Positions 1-9,644 are shown, counted from the stretch's first letter. The stretch is DNA of 61,755 nucleotides from Photobacterium aquae (GCF_001029445.1 NZ_LDOT01000047.1:1-61755), one strand, 5' to 3'. Numbers and translations are program-made. The notes: a model not told the origin generated them from the sequence alone.

Positions 1-10
1 CGGACCATAT

Positions 11-40
11 AATTAAGCCCGGGCAACCCCGGGCTTGTCG
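11..40 (-). terminator. Hairpin after ilvH
   Basis: A perfect 9-bp inverted repeat (AAGCCCGGG at 15-23, CCCGGGCTT at 28-36, 4-nt loop) lies just past the ilvH stop. Reading on the minus strand it is followed by CTTAATTATAT, a weak U-rich tail. It is probably the ilvIH operon terminator. Confidence 0.6.
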
Positions 41-63
41 CTGGATGATGAATACGCTCGTTT

Positions 64-561
64 CTATGCTTTCAGCGCCCGCTCACCGCGGGCTATCCCG
101 ACCACCCCACTGCGGGCGACCTCGATAATCTCTGTTGCCTCGCCGACAGCGGCAATAAATGCATCGAGCTTATCACCGGTGCCCGCCAGTTGAATGGTAT
201 AGATCTGGCTAGTGACATCGACAATCTGACCACGAAAAATATCAGCCGTCCGCTTGACCTCCGCCCGGGCAAAACCACTGGCCTTGACCTTAACCAGCAT
301 CAATTCACGTTCAACATGCTCACTTTCAGTCACATTGCACACCTTAAGAATATCAATCAGCTTATGCAGCTGTTTTTCTATTTGTTCCAAGGCGGCGTCA
401 TCCTCAACATTGGTTGTGATATTGAGACGGGACAATGTCTGGTCATCGGTCGGTGCCACAGTCAACGACTCGATGTTGTAGCCTCGCTGGGAGAACAACC
501 CAACAACCCGGGATAACGCCCCCGGTTCATTTTCCAGCAATACCGATACGATCCTACGCAT
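64..561 (-). CDS. ilvH: Acetolactate synthase 3 small (regulatory) subunit IlvH
   Basis: Regulatory subunit of acetohydroxyacid synthase III, the first common enzyme of valine, leucine and isoleucine synthesis. It activates the catalytic subunit and confers valine feedback inhibition. The 165-residue product has the N-terminal ACT domain (MRRIVSVLLENEPGALSRV, residues 1-19, the effector-binding segment) and the C-terminal ALS_ss domain. An in-frame ATG lies further upstream, but the start at 561 is preferred: it matches the conserved MRRI start of the family, has GGAGAG upstream, and its A overlaps the last base of the ilvI stop (TAATG), giving tight translational coupling. Length equals the E. 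coli protein within a few residues. Confidence 0.96.
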   Translation of the reverse strand: MRRIVSVLLENEPGALSRVVGLFSQRGYNIESLTVAPTDDQTLSRLNITTNVEDDAALEQIEKQLHKLIDILKVCNVTESEHVERELMLVKVKASGFARAEVKRTADIFRGQIVDVTSQIYTIQLAGTGDKLDAFIAAVGEATEIIEVARSGVVGIARGERALKA

Positions 562-2279
562 TATGTTCTCTCCGTTTTGCTGAGCCACATTTCGCTCATT
601 GACCCGCCCCGAACCAGCATCGGGTAAACATGCTCTGTCTCATCGACACTAATATCGATAAATACCAGGCGGTCTTTCATCGCCAAGGCTTTTTCAAGCT
701 GCCCTTCCAGCTCTGCTGGATTGTCGATCCGCATCCCGACATGGCCGTAGGCCTCAGCAATCGCAGCAAAATCAGGCACCGAATCCATATAGGAATGGGA
801 ATGGCGTCCCTGATAGATCATGTCCTGCCACTGCTTCACCATCCCGAGAAAACGGTTGTTGAGGTTAATAATCTTGACCGGGATATCATATTGCAGCGCA
901 GTGGAGAGCTCCTGGATATTCATCTGGATACTGCCATCTCCCGTGACACAAACAACTTCAGCATCCGGCAACGCGAATTTAACGCCCATTGCGGCAGGCA
1001 GGCCAAAACCCATCGTGCCAAGCCCGCCGGAATTGATCCAGCGGCGCGGCTTGTCGAATGGGTAGTAGAGTGCGGCAAACATCTGGTGCTGGCCAACGTC
1101 CGACGTCACGTAGGCATCCCCACCCGTCAGCTTATGCAGTACTTCAATAACCTGCTGTGGCTTGATCCGCTCACTGTCAGCCTGATACCCGAGGCATTGC
1201 CGAGCACGCCAGCTCTCTATTTCCTCCCACCAAGAGGCAATCGCCTCGTTATCATTGCCCCCGTCCATCTCGCCGAGCATCTTGAGCATGTTGCCGAGCA
1301 CGGTGTCCGCCGAGCCGACAATAGGAATATCGACGGCAATAGTCTTGGAAATGGAGGACGGGTCGATATCAATGTGCATGACCGTGGCATTAGGGCAATA
1401 TTTAGCCACATTATTGGTGGTACGGTCATCAAAACGAACGCCGATCCCAAAGATCAAATCCGAATTATGCATGGCCATATTGGCCTCATAAGTACCGTGC
1501 ATCCCCAGCATACCCAAATTCTTTTCATGGCTCCCCGGAAAAGCCCCCAACCCCATCAAGGTATTGACCACCGGCAAATCAAGCTGCTCAGCCAAGGCCA
1601 GAAGCTGCTCGCTACAATCAGCCATGATGGCACCGCCGCCGACATACAAAACAGGCTTCTTGGCAGCAAGCAAGGCCTTGAGCGCGCGTTTAATCTGCCC
1701 CTTGTGGCCGTTAGTCGTGGGGTTATAAGAGCGCATCGCAATGGACGCTGGGTACTGATAAGGATATTTATCTGCGGGGTTGAGCATGTCTTTCGGGATG
1801 TCAATGACCACCGGGCCGGGGCGGCCGCTGGATGCGATATAGAATGCCTTCTTGATTATCTCAGGGATCTGCTCGGGATTTTTGACCAAAAAGCTATGCT
1901 TCACGACCGGACGGGAGATCCCGACCATGTCACACTCCTGGAAGGCATCGTTGCCGATGAGATTGCTCATCACCTGGCCAGAGAGCACAACCATGGGAAT
2001 GGAGTCCATATACGCAGTTGCAATCCCAGTGATGGCATTGGTCGCACCCGGTCCAGAGGTAACCAAGACCACGCCCACTTCGCCCGTGGCACGTGCATAG
2101 CCGTCGGCCATGTGTACCGCTGCCTGCTCATGTCGAACCAGAACATGCTCGATGTCACTCTTCTCATGCAGGGCATCGTAGATATCCAATACCGAACCGC
2201 CGGGGTATCCGAAGATATGCTTCACGCCTTGATCGATCATCGAGCGGACGATCATCTCAGCGCCGGACAACATTTCCAT
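561..2279 (-). CDS. ilvI: Acetolactate synthase 3 large (catalytic) subunit IlvI
   Basis: Thiamine-diphosphate- and FAD-dependent acetohydroxyacid synthase, condensing pyruvate with pyruvate or 2-oxobutyrate. The 572-residue protein shows the N-terminal TPP-binding domain with the catalytic glutamate in RHEQAAVHMADG (Glu51), a central domain and a C-terminal TPP domain with the GDGSIQMN metal/TPP motif. It ends LSKTERT exactly like enterobacterial IlvI. The start at 2279 (MEMLSGAEM) is chosen over an ATG 39 nt upstream because family members begin here and GGAGG lies 8 nt before it. It forms an operon with ilvH (1-nt overlap). A Lrp-like site lies about 250 bp upstream (separate entry). Confidence 0.97.
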   Translation of the reverse strand: MEMLSGAEMIVRSMIDQGVKHIFGYPGGSVLDIYDALHEKSDIEHVLVRHEQAAVHMADGYARATGEVGVVLVTSGPGATNAITGIATAYMDSIPMVVLSGQVMSNLIGNDAFQECDMVGISRPVVKHSFLVKNPEQIPEIIKKAFYIASSGRPGPVVIDIPKDMLNPADKYPYQYPASIAMRSYNPTTNGHKGQIKRALKALLAAKKPVLYVGGGAIMADCSEQLLALAEQLDLPVVNTLMGLGAFPGSHEKNLGMLGMHGTYEANMAMHNSDLIFGIGVRFDDRTTNNVAKYCPNATVMHIDIDPSSISKTIAVDIPIVGSADTVLGNMLKMLGEMDGGNDNEAIASWWEEIESWRARQCLGYQADSERIKPQQVIEVLHKLTGGDAYVTSDVGQHQMFAALYYPFDKPRRWINSGGLGTMGFGLPAAMGVKFALPDAEVVCVTGDGSIQMNIQELSTALQYDIPVKIINLNNRFLGMVKQWQDMIYQGRHSHSYMDSVPDFAAIAEAYGHVGMRIDNPAELEGQLEKALAMKDRLVFIDISVDETEHVYPMLVRGGSMSEMWLSKTERT

Positions 2280-2523
2280 ATTTCTGCCTCCAGGTCGCGT
2301 CTGCCCCCGTACAGCCATTCCAACTCCGTTGCCTACTCGAACACGGAGTCAGAGCCAGATACCGACAACATCCGACGTCCGGCATCTATGCTGTGCTATA
2401 CAGATCAGCAGTACATAGTTAGGGCTTATTTTTAGCCTAAGAATGAAATACACCGTACTTCACTATGTGGCTGCCTGACGTCATAACGCCAAACAGCGAA
2501 TCGCAACAACTGTAACGCTTTTT

Positions 2524-2588
2524 TAGCAAATATGTCTATTGGTCGCCATCAGTTAACAACTTTGTCCTGAAATGAGCAAATATTCACC
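2524..2588. promoter_or_regulatory. Lrp-like boxes upstream of ilvI
   Basis: TAGCAAATATGTCTA at 2524-2538 fits the published E. coli Lrp consensus YAGHAWATTWTDCTR at 13 of 15 positions by eye. The 9-mer AGCAAATAT recurs at 2575-2583, exactly 50 bp away. E. coli ilvIH is the classical Lrp-activated operon with several sites upstream of its promoter. The match and position suggest the same control here, but this is inference. The rest of the 490-bp spacer 2280-2769 holds only the terminator at its right end; I could not call a -35/-10 pair. Confidence 0.5.
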
Positions 2589-2710
2589 GGATTCGTCACA
2601 CCATGCACCTCGTGAATAAGATCTTCCTCCGGTTATCCTTGAAATACGAGGATATCGCGCTAGCTGATAGTAAAATCCCCTCGCCATGATGCCGGTTCAT
2701 AACCCGCAGA

Positions 2711-2737
2711 CAAAAAGAAAGGGAGCCGAAGCTCCCT
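2711..2737 (-). terminator. Rho-independent terminator of the acyl-CoA ligase gene
   Basis: GGGAGC (2721-2726), tetraloop, GCTCCC (2731-2736). On the minus strand the stem is followed by TTTCTTTTTG. It sits 33 nt after the stop of the gene ending at 2770. Confidence 0.85.
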
Positions 2738-2769
2738 GTCATAAATCATGATTGGCACATAGCCTGAGA

Positions 2770-4578
2770 TTAAGCCTTCTTATGGCTCTCCTCATACATG
2801 CGCTCGATTTCCTGATGATAGCGATCCTGAATTACCTTGCGGCGAAGTTTCTGAGTCGGCGTCAGCTCACCATTATCCATCGAGAACGCGCTCGGCAGCA
2901 GGGTAAACTTCTTCACCTGCTCGAAACGGGCCAGATCCTTTTGCAGCTCCACAACCCGCTTTTCGATAAGCTCGATGATCTGGTTGTGCTTAATCAGCTC
3001 CAGGCGGTCCTGATACTTGATATTCAGCTCACGGGCATGCTCTTCAAGCGTTTCGAAGCACGGTACGATCAGAGCCGACACAAACTTGCGGGTATCGGCA
3101 ATCACCGCGATCTGCTCAATGAAGTGGTCCTTGCCGATGGCTCCTTCGATCACCTGTGGGGCAATGTACTTTCCGCCCGAGGTTTTCATCAGTTCCTTGA
3201 TGCGATCGGTAATGAAAACATTGCCATTTTCGTCGATATGGCCAGCATCACCGGTTTTCAGGAAACCATCCTCAGTGAAGTTATTGGCCGTTTCTTCCGG
3301 CATGTTGTAATAACCGCGCATGACCATAGGGCCACGTACCAGAATCTCGTTATTTTCACCAATCTTCACCTCGGCTCCCGGCATCGGCATACCGATGGAG
3401 TCAGGGTTGAAGCAGCGATCATCCCAGCATGATACTGTCGCCGTGGTCTCGGTCATGCCGTAACCCAGCTTGACGTTGATACCAATAGCGTGGAAAAAGC
3501 GACCGATGCTCTCGTCGAGCTTAGCACCGCCACATGGCATGAACTTGATGTTGCCCCCCAACAGCGCGCGCAGCTTGGACAGCACCAGCTTGTCTGCCAA
3601 GGCATAGCTCTTCTTGAGCATGAACGATGGCTCGCGGCACTCCTGACGCGCCAACGCCATCCGCGCCCCCATATTGACCGCCCAGGTGAAAATCACCTTG
3701 CGATGGAACGGGGCCCGGGCGACTTTATCGTGTACCGCCGAATAGATTTTCTCATAAACGCGTGGCACCGCCGACATCACGTTCGGCTTCACTTCTGCCA
3801 GAGCTTCCTTGAGCAAATTGGTATCAGACAGGTAGCAGTTGATCCCGCCACGATGCAGGACGTAGAAGGTCCATGCACGCTCGAACACATGCGACAACGG
3901 CAAGAAACATAGCGATACATCGCCTTCAGCCAATGCCAGCTTCTGATCATGGCCTTCGATCTGCGAGGCTATATTGGCGTAGTCAAGCATGACCCCTTTC
4001 GGCGTACCTGTGGTACCAGAGGTGTAGATCAAGGTCAGCAGATCATCCATCGCCGTGGCATCCAGACGTGCCGCCAGCTCTGGCTCACAATCTACCGAGG
4101 CCTTGGCAACAAAATCGTCATAGCTTATTACCAACGGATGCTCAGGAAGCGTCACCCCCTCGGCCATCACGATAATACGCTCAAGACGCGGGCACTCATC
4201 CGCAATCTGAAGCGCCGCATCCAACTGACTCTTACCGCCGACGAACAGAATACGCACCTCAGCATCATTGATGATATAGGCAGACTGCTGTGGCGTGTTA
4301 GTCGGATAAATCGGTACCGTAACCGCTCGGTTGTACAACGCTGCAAAATCCGCCACTGTCCAGCGCGGCATATTGTTAGAGAAGATACCAATCTTATCTT
4401 GGATGTTCAGGCCCTGGCCCAGCATCGCCAGCGCCAACTGGTGGATTTGCTCACCAAACTCAGTCCAGCTGATATCCTGCCATGTACCTTCCACCTGATG
4501 ACGCAATGCAACCCGCTCACCCAAACGTTCAATCTGGGCACGAAGGCGGTTTACGATATGAAATTCACGTTTAGCCAT
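2770..4578 (-). CDS. Long-chain acyl-CoA synthetase (AMP-forming, FadD15-like)
   Basis: Activates fatty acids to acyl-CoA through an acyl-adenylate. The 602-residue product belongs to the ANL superfamily. It has the AMP-binding P-loop-like motif YTSGTTGTPKG at residues 185-195, the GYGMTET adenine motif in the middle, and the fatty-acyl-CoA synthetase signature with LKTGDAG and RIKELMKTSGGKYIAPQ in the last third. A conserved Vibrionaceae gene of this type lies beside ilvI. It is longer than E. coli FadD and nearer to the eukaryote-like, bacterial FadD15 branch, so I leave the symbol blank. No signal peptide; cytosolic or membrane-associated. A FadR-like operator lies about 105 bp upstream. 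Confidence 0.9.
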   Translation of the reverse strand: MAKREFHIVNRLRAQIERLGERVALRHQVEGTWQDISWTEFGEQIHQLALAMLGQGLNIQDKIGIFSNNMPRWTVADFAALYNRAVTVPIYPTNTPQQSAYIINDAEVRILFVGGKSQLDAALQIADECPRLERIIVMAEGVTLPEHPLVISYDDFVAKASVDCEPELAARLDATAMDDLLTLIYTSGTTGTPKGVMLDYANIASQIEGHDQKLALAEGDVSLCFLPLSHVFERAWTFYVLHRGGINCYLSDTNLLKEALAEVKPNVMSAVPRVYEKIYSAVHDKVARAPFHRKVIFTWAVNMGARMALARQECREPSFMLKKSYALADKLVLSKLRALLGGNIKFMPCGGAKLDESIGRFFHAIGINVKLGYGMTETTATVSCWDDRCFNPDSIGMPMPGAEVKIGENNEILVRGPMVMRGYYNMPEETANNFTEDGFLKTGDAGHIDENGNVFITDRIKELMKTSGGKYIAPQVIEGAIGKDHFIEQIAVIADTRKFVSALIVPCFETLEEHARELNIKYQDRLELIKHNQIIELIEKRVVELQKDLARFEQVKKFTLLPSAFSMDNGELTPTQKLRRKVIQDRYHQEIERMYEESHKKA

Positions 4579-4681
4579 AACTACTCTGCCAATTTAGCTT
4601 ACACCTGTAAGCCTAGTACGCACGGGAGTCTACCTACCATGCTGAAAAAGGCAACTCTGCATCATCACAATTTCATCATTA

Positions 4682-4698
4682 TTCTGGTATGACCTCTA
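4682..4698. promoter_or_regulatory. FadR-like operator
   Basis: TTCTGGTATGACCTCTA contains the invariant core TGGT-N2-GACC of the FadR site. It lies about 105 bp upstream of the acyl-CoA synthetase start, in the 274-bp spacer 4579-4852, where fatty-acid-responsive control would make sense. Identified by eye only. Confidence 0.45.
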
Positions 4699-4852
4699 TA
4701 AAAACCCCTGCAAATACAGGGGGAATAACATGTTCAAATAGCCACTATGCAAAATGTAAGAAAATACGTCTGACTATCTAGGCTGGCAAGCTATACAAAT
4801 TATCACCAAGCCACTATCACACTGTTCTACAACAGAATATAGCCAGACATAC

Positions 4853-7800
4853 CTAATGATCAGACAGATTCGGTATCAAAGCCTCGTGCCGCTGAACAAG
4901 ATTGAAATCAGCAAGGATCACGTAGGCGGCCGGGATCATGAACAGCACCAACAAGGTAGAGGTGAAAATCCCGAACACAATCGAAATCACCAACGGCTTA
5001 ATGACCTGCGCCTGCAGGCTAGTTTCGAGCATCAGCGGCAACAAGCCTGCCGCCGTCGTCAACGACGTCAAGAACACCGCCCTGAAACGCTCGCGGCTGG
5101 CCAGCACCACAGCCCGCTTGATTTCGTCGCCCTCGTCGAGGTGATAACGGATATACTGCACCAACAAGATAGAATCGTTGACGACGACACCTGCCAGCGA
5201 CACAAAGCCCATCAAGCTCGGCATACTGAGCGGGTGGCCGAGTAGCACATGCCCCCACAACACTCCGATCAATGCCAACGGAATCGCCAACAACACCACG
5301 AAAGGCTCAAGGTAACTCCGGAACTGGAAACTTAGGATCACAAAGACCCCAAAGATCCCTAGCGCGAACCCAACAGCCATTGATTGCCCTGTTTTGGCGG
5401 TATCCTTGGCCGCCCCCTCAAAATCAAACCTCAGGCCCGGATAGTTAGCCAGCAAACGGGGCATCAGTTCGCTACGAAACTGGCGCAATACTTCGGTCGA
5501 GCTGATCACGCTCTCTTGCAAGTCAGCATAGACACTGAGCGTTCGCATCCCGTTGATACGCTGGATCCTGACATAATTGCGCTGGTGCTCCAGCACAGCC
5601 ACCGATGCCAGTGGAATCTGGCTACCGTCAGCCAGAATCACCGGGAAACTTGCCAGTGCCTGCAAGTTAGCCGCCCGTCCTTTGTTGAGCATCACCTCAA
5701 TCTCGATATTCTCAGGCCCTACCTGGATCTCGTCTGCGGTCTGGCCAAAATAAGCAGCACGCAGCTGGGAAGCGATCATCTGGCCATCAATACCAAATGA
5801 TTCGGCGCCGGGACGCAGCGTAATAAGCACCTCGGGTTTCCCCATCCGCATATCGTCCAGCACCCCGGAAACACCGGCAAACTCATTGAGAAACTGACGG
5901 GTATCAATGGATGCCGCCTTGAGCATAGCCAAATCATCATGCTGCATTCGGATCTCGATAGCCCGTCCCCCCGGCCCCATCGCCGGTTGCTTGAACACCA
6001 GAGCTATCGGCATGGCCAGTTCCCCGACCTTGTCACGCCATGCCGCAATGAATTCGTCAATCAAGCTGGTGCGGATCTCGGCACTGAGCAGATCCAACCG
6101 CACTGTCGCCACATGGGGGCCACTCTCATCGGCATCGGCGTTGAAGTTGTAATGCTCGGTAATATTGCGAACCAATGGCTCGCCACCTTCATTGCGGACA
6201 CTCCACTCACGATCAAGCGCTACCGCCGCCGCGACGATTTCCGCCACGACCGTCTCGGTCTGCCCCAACGTCGACCCCGGTGGCAGAATAATCCGCGCCT
6301 CGGCTATATCCCCGTCCAACTCAGGAAAACCGACAAACTTCAGCACACCGCCGGCCAGCAAGGCAAACGAGGCAAACAACAGGCCGATCACCGCGCCGAC
6401 GAACAGGTAGCGCCATTCGACCACACGGCCGACCCAGCGGACCAAGGTACCGTTGCGGAAATGGTCAAACCGAGCCAGAAAGCGCTGTTTCCACTGCGGG
6501 GACCGCCGCTCCGCCGACTGGCGCTGTAACGAATGGCTGAGGTGGTTAGGCAAGATGAGAAAGGCCTCAATCAAACTCAGCGTTAACACCAGGATCAATA
6601 CCTGCGGCACAACCCGCAGCACCGCCCCCATTTCCCCCTCGAGGAAAATCAGGCTGCCGAAAATACAAATCGTCGTCAGAAAAGACGACACGACGCCCGG
6701 CATCACCTTACGTACCCCGTTGTAAACGGCATCCTGAATTTTCTGGCCGCGATCCAAATGCGAGGCGATCGACTCTGAGATCACAATTGCGTCATCCATC
6801 ATGATCCCAATCGCCATCAGCAAACCAACAAGCGACATAATATTGATCGACAGGGAAAACGTTGCCATCAGATACAGGCTGCCAAGAAAAGCCACCGGCA
6901 AGCCCGCGGCAATCCAGAACGAGTAGCGGAACGAGAAGAACAACCACATCACGGCGAAGACCAAGCCCACCCCCTGCCAGCCATTCTTAACCATCATGGT
7001 CAGGCGGTCCCACAGCAGCGAGGAGAGATCATTGGTCAACGTCAACGTGACGCCCGTCGGAGCCCGTTGATTTTCGGCCTCGACAAACTCAACCACCCGC
7101 TCCTTGATCCGCAGGGCATCATCAGCTTTGTTTTTGCTGATCCGCAGCATCGCCGCCGCCTCACCGTCGAACAGTACCTTTTGCTCATCGAGAGCAAACC
7201 GATCGGTGATCGTCGCGACATCCCCCAGCCGAATCACCCCACCCTGACTATCTGCCCCGATCACGGTCAGGGCCAGAGTTTGGGGCGTTACCTTCTGCTC
7301 GTCGAACCGTAACAGGAAGTTACGGTCGGCCAACTCCAGATTGCCACTCGGCAGTTTGACGTTCTGCCGGCTCAACTTGCTGGCAATATCATTGATACTC
7401 AGGCCAAGCTGGCGCAGGGCCACCTCATCGATTTCAACCCGGATCTGGTGATCTGAGAACCCACTGACCTCCACCAGCGACACGCCGTAATCCAACTTCA
7501 ACGTTCGCTTCAACTGCTCGGCATAAGCCTTAAGGTGCGGCAGGCTAGTCTCAGCCTTGATCGCCACATCCACCACCGGCTCGTTCCAATCCAGCTCACG
7601 AACAATCGGGGACTCAATTTCGGCAGGGAAATCATTAATCGCATTGATCTGGGTCTGAACATCCACCAGCATCCGCGATACCACCTCGCTGCTATCTAGC
7701 TTGAGGATCAGCGATGCGGCCCCTTCAACAGCTTCACAGCGGGTTTCGACAATATTGGCCAATCCATCCACCGCATCTTCGAGCCGCATGCAGATGCTCT

Positions 7801-7975
7801 CTTCAACCTCCTGCGGCGTCGCCCCGGGGTAGGCGACCGAAGCGATAATGTAAGGGGGGGCAAACTCGGGGAAGGTTTCGCGCTTGATCTTGGGCAAGGA
7901 GACAATACCAAACAGGATCAACGCCATCATCAGCAAATTGGCGGCGGTAGGATGGCGAGAAAAATAACGGATCAT
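4853..7975 (-). CDS. RND efflux transporter, AcrB/MexF-type inner membrane pump
   Basis: Proton-driven resistance-nodulation-division transporter of 1040 residues, the usual length. It shows the N-terminal first membrane helix (MIRYFSRHPTAANLLMMALI), the first periplasmic porter region, the TM2-TM6 block with the TM4 acidic pair (GIMMDDAIVISES, proton relay), the second periplasmic loop, and TM8-TM12 (SLAGVVVNDSILLVQ). It is the second gene of a two-gene operon: its ATG overlaps the adaptor stop by 4 nt (ATGA). No outer-membrane channel gene is present, so it probably borrows a TolC encoded elsewhere. Substrate unknown; it is more like multidrug than heavy-metal pumps. Confidence 0.93.
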   Translation of the reverse strand: MIRYFSRHPTAANLLMMALILFGIVSLPKIKRETFPEFAPPYIIASVAYPGATPQEVEESICMRLEDAVDGLANIVETRCEAVEGAASLILKLDSSEVVSRMLVDVQTQINAINDFPAEIESPIVRELDWNEPVVDVAIKAETSLPHLKAYAEQLKRTLKLDYGVSLVEVSGFSDHQIRVEIDEVALRQLGLSINDIASKLSRQNVKLPSGNLELADRNFLLRFDEQKVTPQTLALTVIGADSQGGVIRLGDVATITDRFALDEQKVLFDGEAAAMLRISKNKADDALRIKERVVEFVEAENQRAPTGVTLTLTNDLSSLLWDRLTMMVKNGWQGVGLVFAVMWLFFSFRYSFWIAAGLPVAFLGSLYLMATFSLSINIMSLVGLLMAIGIMMDDAIVISESIASHLDRGQKIQDAVYNGVRKVMPGVVSSFLTTICIFGSLIFLEGEMGAVLRVVPQVLILVLTLSLIEAFLILPNHLSHSLQRQSAERRSPQWKQRFLARFDHFRNGTLVRWVGRVVEWRYLFVGAVIGLLFASFALLAGGVLKFVGFPELDGDIAEARIILPPGSTLGQTETVVAEIVAAAVALDREWSVRNEGGEPLVRNITEHYNFNADADESGPHVATVRLDLLSAEIRTSLIDEFIAAWRDKVGELAMPIALVFKQPAMGPGGRAIEIRMQHDDLAMLKAASIDTRQFLNEFAGVSGVLDDMRMGKPEVLITLRPGAESFGIDGQMIASQLRAAYFGQTADEIQVGPENIEIEVMLNKGRAANLQALASFPVILADGSQIPLASVAVLEHQRNYVRIQRINGMRTLSVYADLQESVISSTEVLRQFRSELMPRLLANYPGLRFDFEGAAKDTAKTGQSMAVGFALGIFGVFVILSFQFRSYLEPFVVLLAIPLALIGVLWGHVLLGHPLSMPSLMGFVSLAGVVVNDSILLVQYIRYHLDEGDEIKRAVVLASRERFRAVFLTSLTTAAGLLPLMLETSLQAQVIKPLVISIVFGIFTSTLLVLFMIPAAYVILADFNLVQRHEALIPNLSDH

Positions 7976-9306
7976 GATTCCGGCTCCCCGCTATCATCCA
8001 CCGAATGCCCGTCACGGGTAACGACATGCAGTGCCATTCCGGCCACTGCCGGCAATAAATCATTGGCCACCAGTAACTGGCCTGCCGCTAGATCACCGTC
8101 AATGACAACGAGACCATCACGGCGAAACAGCACGGTGACAGGCAGGATCTCCAACCGGTCGCCCTCTCCTAGCCGGTACACGCTACCACCGTGGACAACC
8201 CGCTCCGGCACCACCCAATGCGAATTAGCCTGACCAACAATCCGAGCCTCGACAAACATCCCGTTGACCAGCGGCGGAGCCGACTCCGGTGACAGCTGAC
8301 TGTAATCCTGATCGACCTCGAGGATTACCCCGACGGTGGCCTGATTGGCGCTGACCGTGTCGCTGATCCGTGCCACTCGTGCCGGCCAACGCTGACGAAA
8401 ACTACCACTCGACAACTCAATACTGGCGACGAGATCCAACTGGTCGGCACGGGGCCTACCGTCGGTATGGGCGGTGTATTGGGTCAGGCTCGATGCCAGT
8501 ACCTGCATATCATGGAGGGCAACCTGAGCATCAATCTCGACCGTATCAATACCGTGGGCCGTCACCATCACCTGCTGGGTATTCACGACCTGATCCTGCT
8601 CAATCTCAACACTCGAGATCCGCGCATCAACCGGCAGGGTGATCACCGTTTTATCCAAAGACCGCTTAGCCTCGGCCAGCCGAGACTGGTTTACATCCAA
8701 CTGGGCTTGGGCGACCTTGATTTCATTGGGCAGGACAACCAACTGATTTTCAATATCCTGCACCACTTTCTGGTTGGCCAGCATCGCCTGCTGCTCCAGA
8801 TCCACCGCTGACTGCGAAGTCAGCCCCTTTCGCCTAAGCTCTTGTTTACGGGCAAGCTCCTTTCTCCCCAGAGCCAGACGGTTTTTCTCAATCTTCAGGG
8901 TGGTCCGGAAATTATCGCCTTCCTGGGCGAGCTTGGCGAGCTGAGCCCGACTGGAGCTGATATCGGCCTCGGCCTGAGCCAAGCGCAACTCATAATCTAA
9001 GGGGTCGATTTTCAACAATATCGTTCCGGCATCCATCACCCGCCCCTTGGCCAGATCCGGGTGACGGTACACCACCTTGCCCGTCACCTCGGCGACAGCC
9101 TGCCATTCCACTTTGGGGGCAACCCTACCGAACCCTACCGCCTGCGGTGCCAGAGGCTGCTGCTGCAAGGTGATCACATCGACCGCCTTGCTCCTGCTCC
9201 CAACCGACTTCACCTCCGGTGACGGGCGAAGATTCATCGCCAGTAGTAAAACAACCACACCAGCCAACACTGCCGGGAGTATCAAACGCTTCTTAGGTTT
9301 TAGCAT
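7972..9306 (-). CDS. RND efflux periplasmic adaptor (membrane fusion protein)
   Basis: HlyD/AcrA-family adaptor that links the adjacent RND pump to an outer membrane channel. The product has an N-terminal membrane anchor (LILPAVLAGVVVLLLAMNL), a split biotinyl-lipoyl domain (near VTGKVVYRHPDLAKGRVMDAG), a long alpha-hairpin with coiled-coil character (QAEADISSSRAQLAKLAQEG onward) and a beta-barrel domain. Two starts are possible. I favour 9306 (444 residues, MLKPKKRL), which has AGAGGA 10-12 nt upstream. The ATG at 9318 would leave the same purine tract abutting it. The first gene of the pump operon, it reads divergently from the leu leader. Confidence 0.88.
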   Translation of the reverse strand: MLKPKKRLILPAVLAGVVVLLLAMNLRPSPEVKSVGSRSKAVDVITLQQQPLAPQAVGFGRVAPKVEWQAVAEVTGKVVYRHPDLAKGRVMDAGTILLKIDPLDYELRLAQAEADISSSRAQLAKLAQEGDNFRTTLKIEKNRLALGRKELARKQELRRKGLTSQSAVDLEQQAMLANQKVVQDIENQLVVLPNEIKVAQAQLDVNQSRLAEAKRSLDKTVITLPVDARISSVEIEQDQVVNTQQVMVTAHGIDTVEIDAQVALHDMQVLASSLTQYTAHTDGRPRADQLDLVASIELSSGSFRQRWPARVARISDTVSANQATVGVILEVDQDYSQLSPESAPPLVNGMFVEARIVGQANSHWVVPERVVHGGSVYRLGEGDRLEILPVTVLFRRDGLVVIDGDLAAGQLLVANDLLPAVAGMALHVVTRDGHSVDDSGEPES

Positions 9307-9614
9307 CCAGACCACCATCCTCTGGTATCAATATCCACGGGTTAACTGTTTTACGTTGTTCTCGGCCAATTCGGTCTTCCTTCCGGCCTCAGTGTAATTA
9401 AAACTATGATTAATTTTAGTGATCCTCTCCGTTCTTCCCAGACGCCCAACGCAAAAAAAACAACACAACCGCAACATTGCACAAGCCGCACCTGACCATA
9501 CACCAAGCTCTAACGGCCTCTCTTAATGTGCATATCTCTAGCCCGTTTTGTCCGCCTATAGCCATACTCTGCTATTGAATACCCAAAAAAGAGCAATAAA
9601 CATGCAATTTGAGG

Positions 9615-9644
9615 TTGACGGCGAAGCTGTCTATTTGGTATTCA
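9615..9644 (+). promoter_or_regulatory. Possible leu operon promoter
   Basis: TTGACG (9615-9620) and TATTCA (9639-9644) are 18 bp apart and end 33 nt before the leader peptide start. The -35 is good and the -10 moderate. Nothing else recognisable was seen between 9319 and 9614, an AT-rich stretch that separates the pump operon from the leu leader. Confidence 0.45.

Noticed and set aside
630..2435. Long plus-strand open frame of about 600 codons opposite ilvI
   Set aside because: It is antisense to a perfectly conserved ilvI; residues lack any family pattern and it arises from the GC codon bias of the real gene.
3949..4692. 247-codon plus-strand frame opposite the acyl-CoA synthetase
   Set aside because: Shadow of the conserved gene on the minus strand; no ribosome site or motif.
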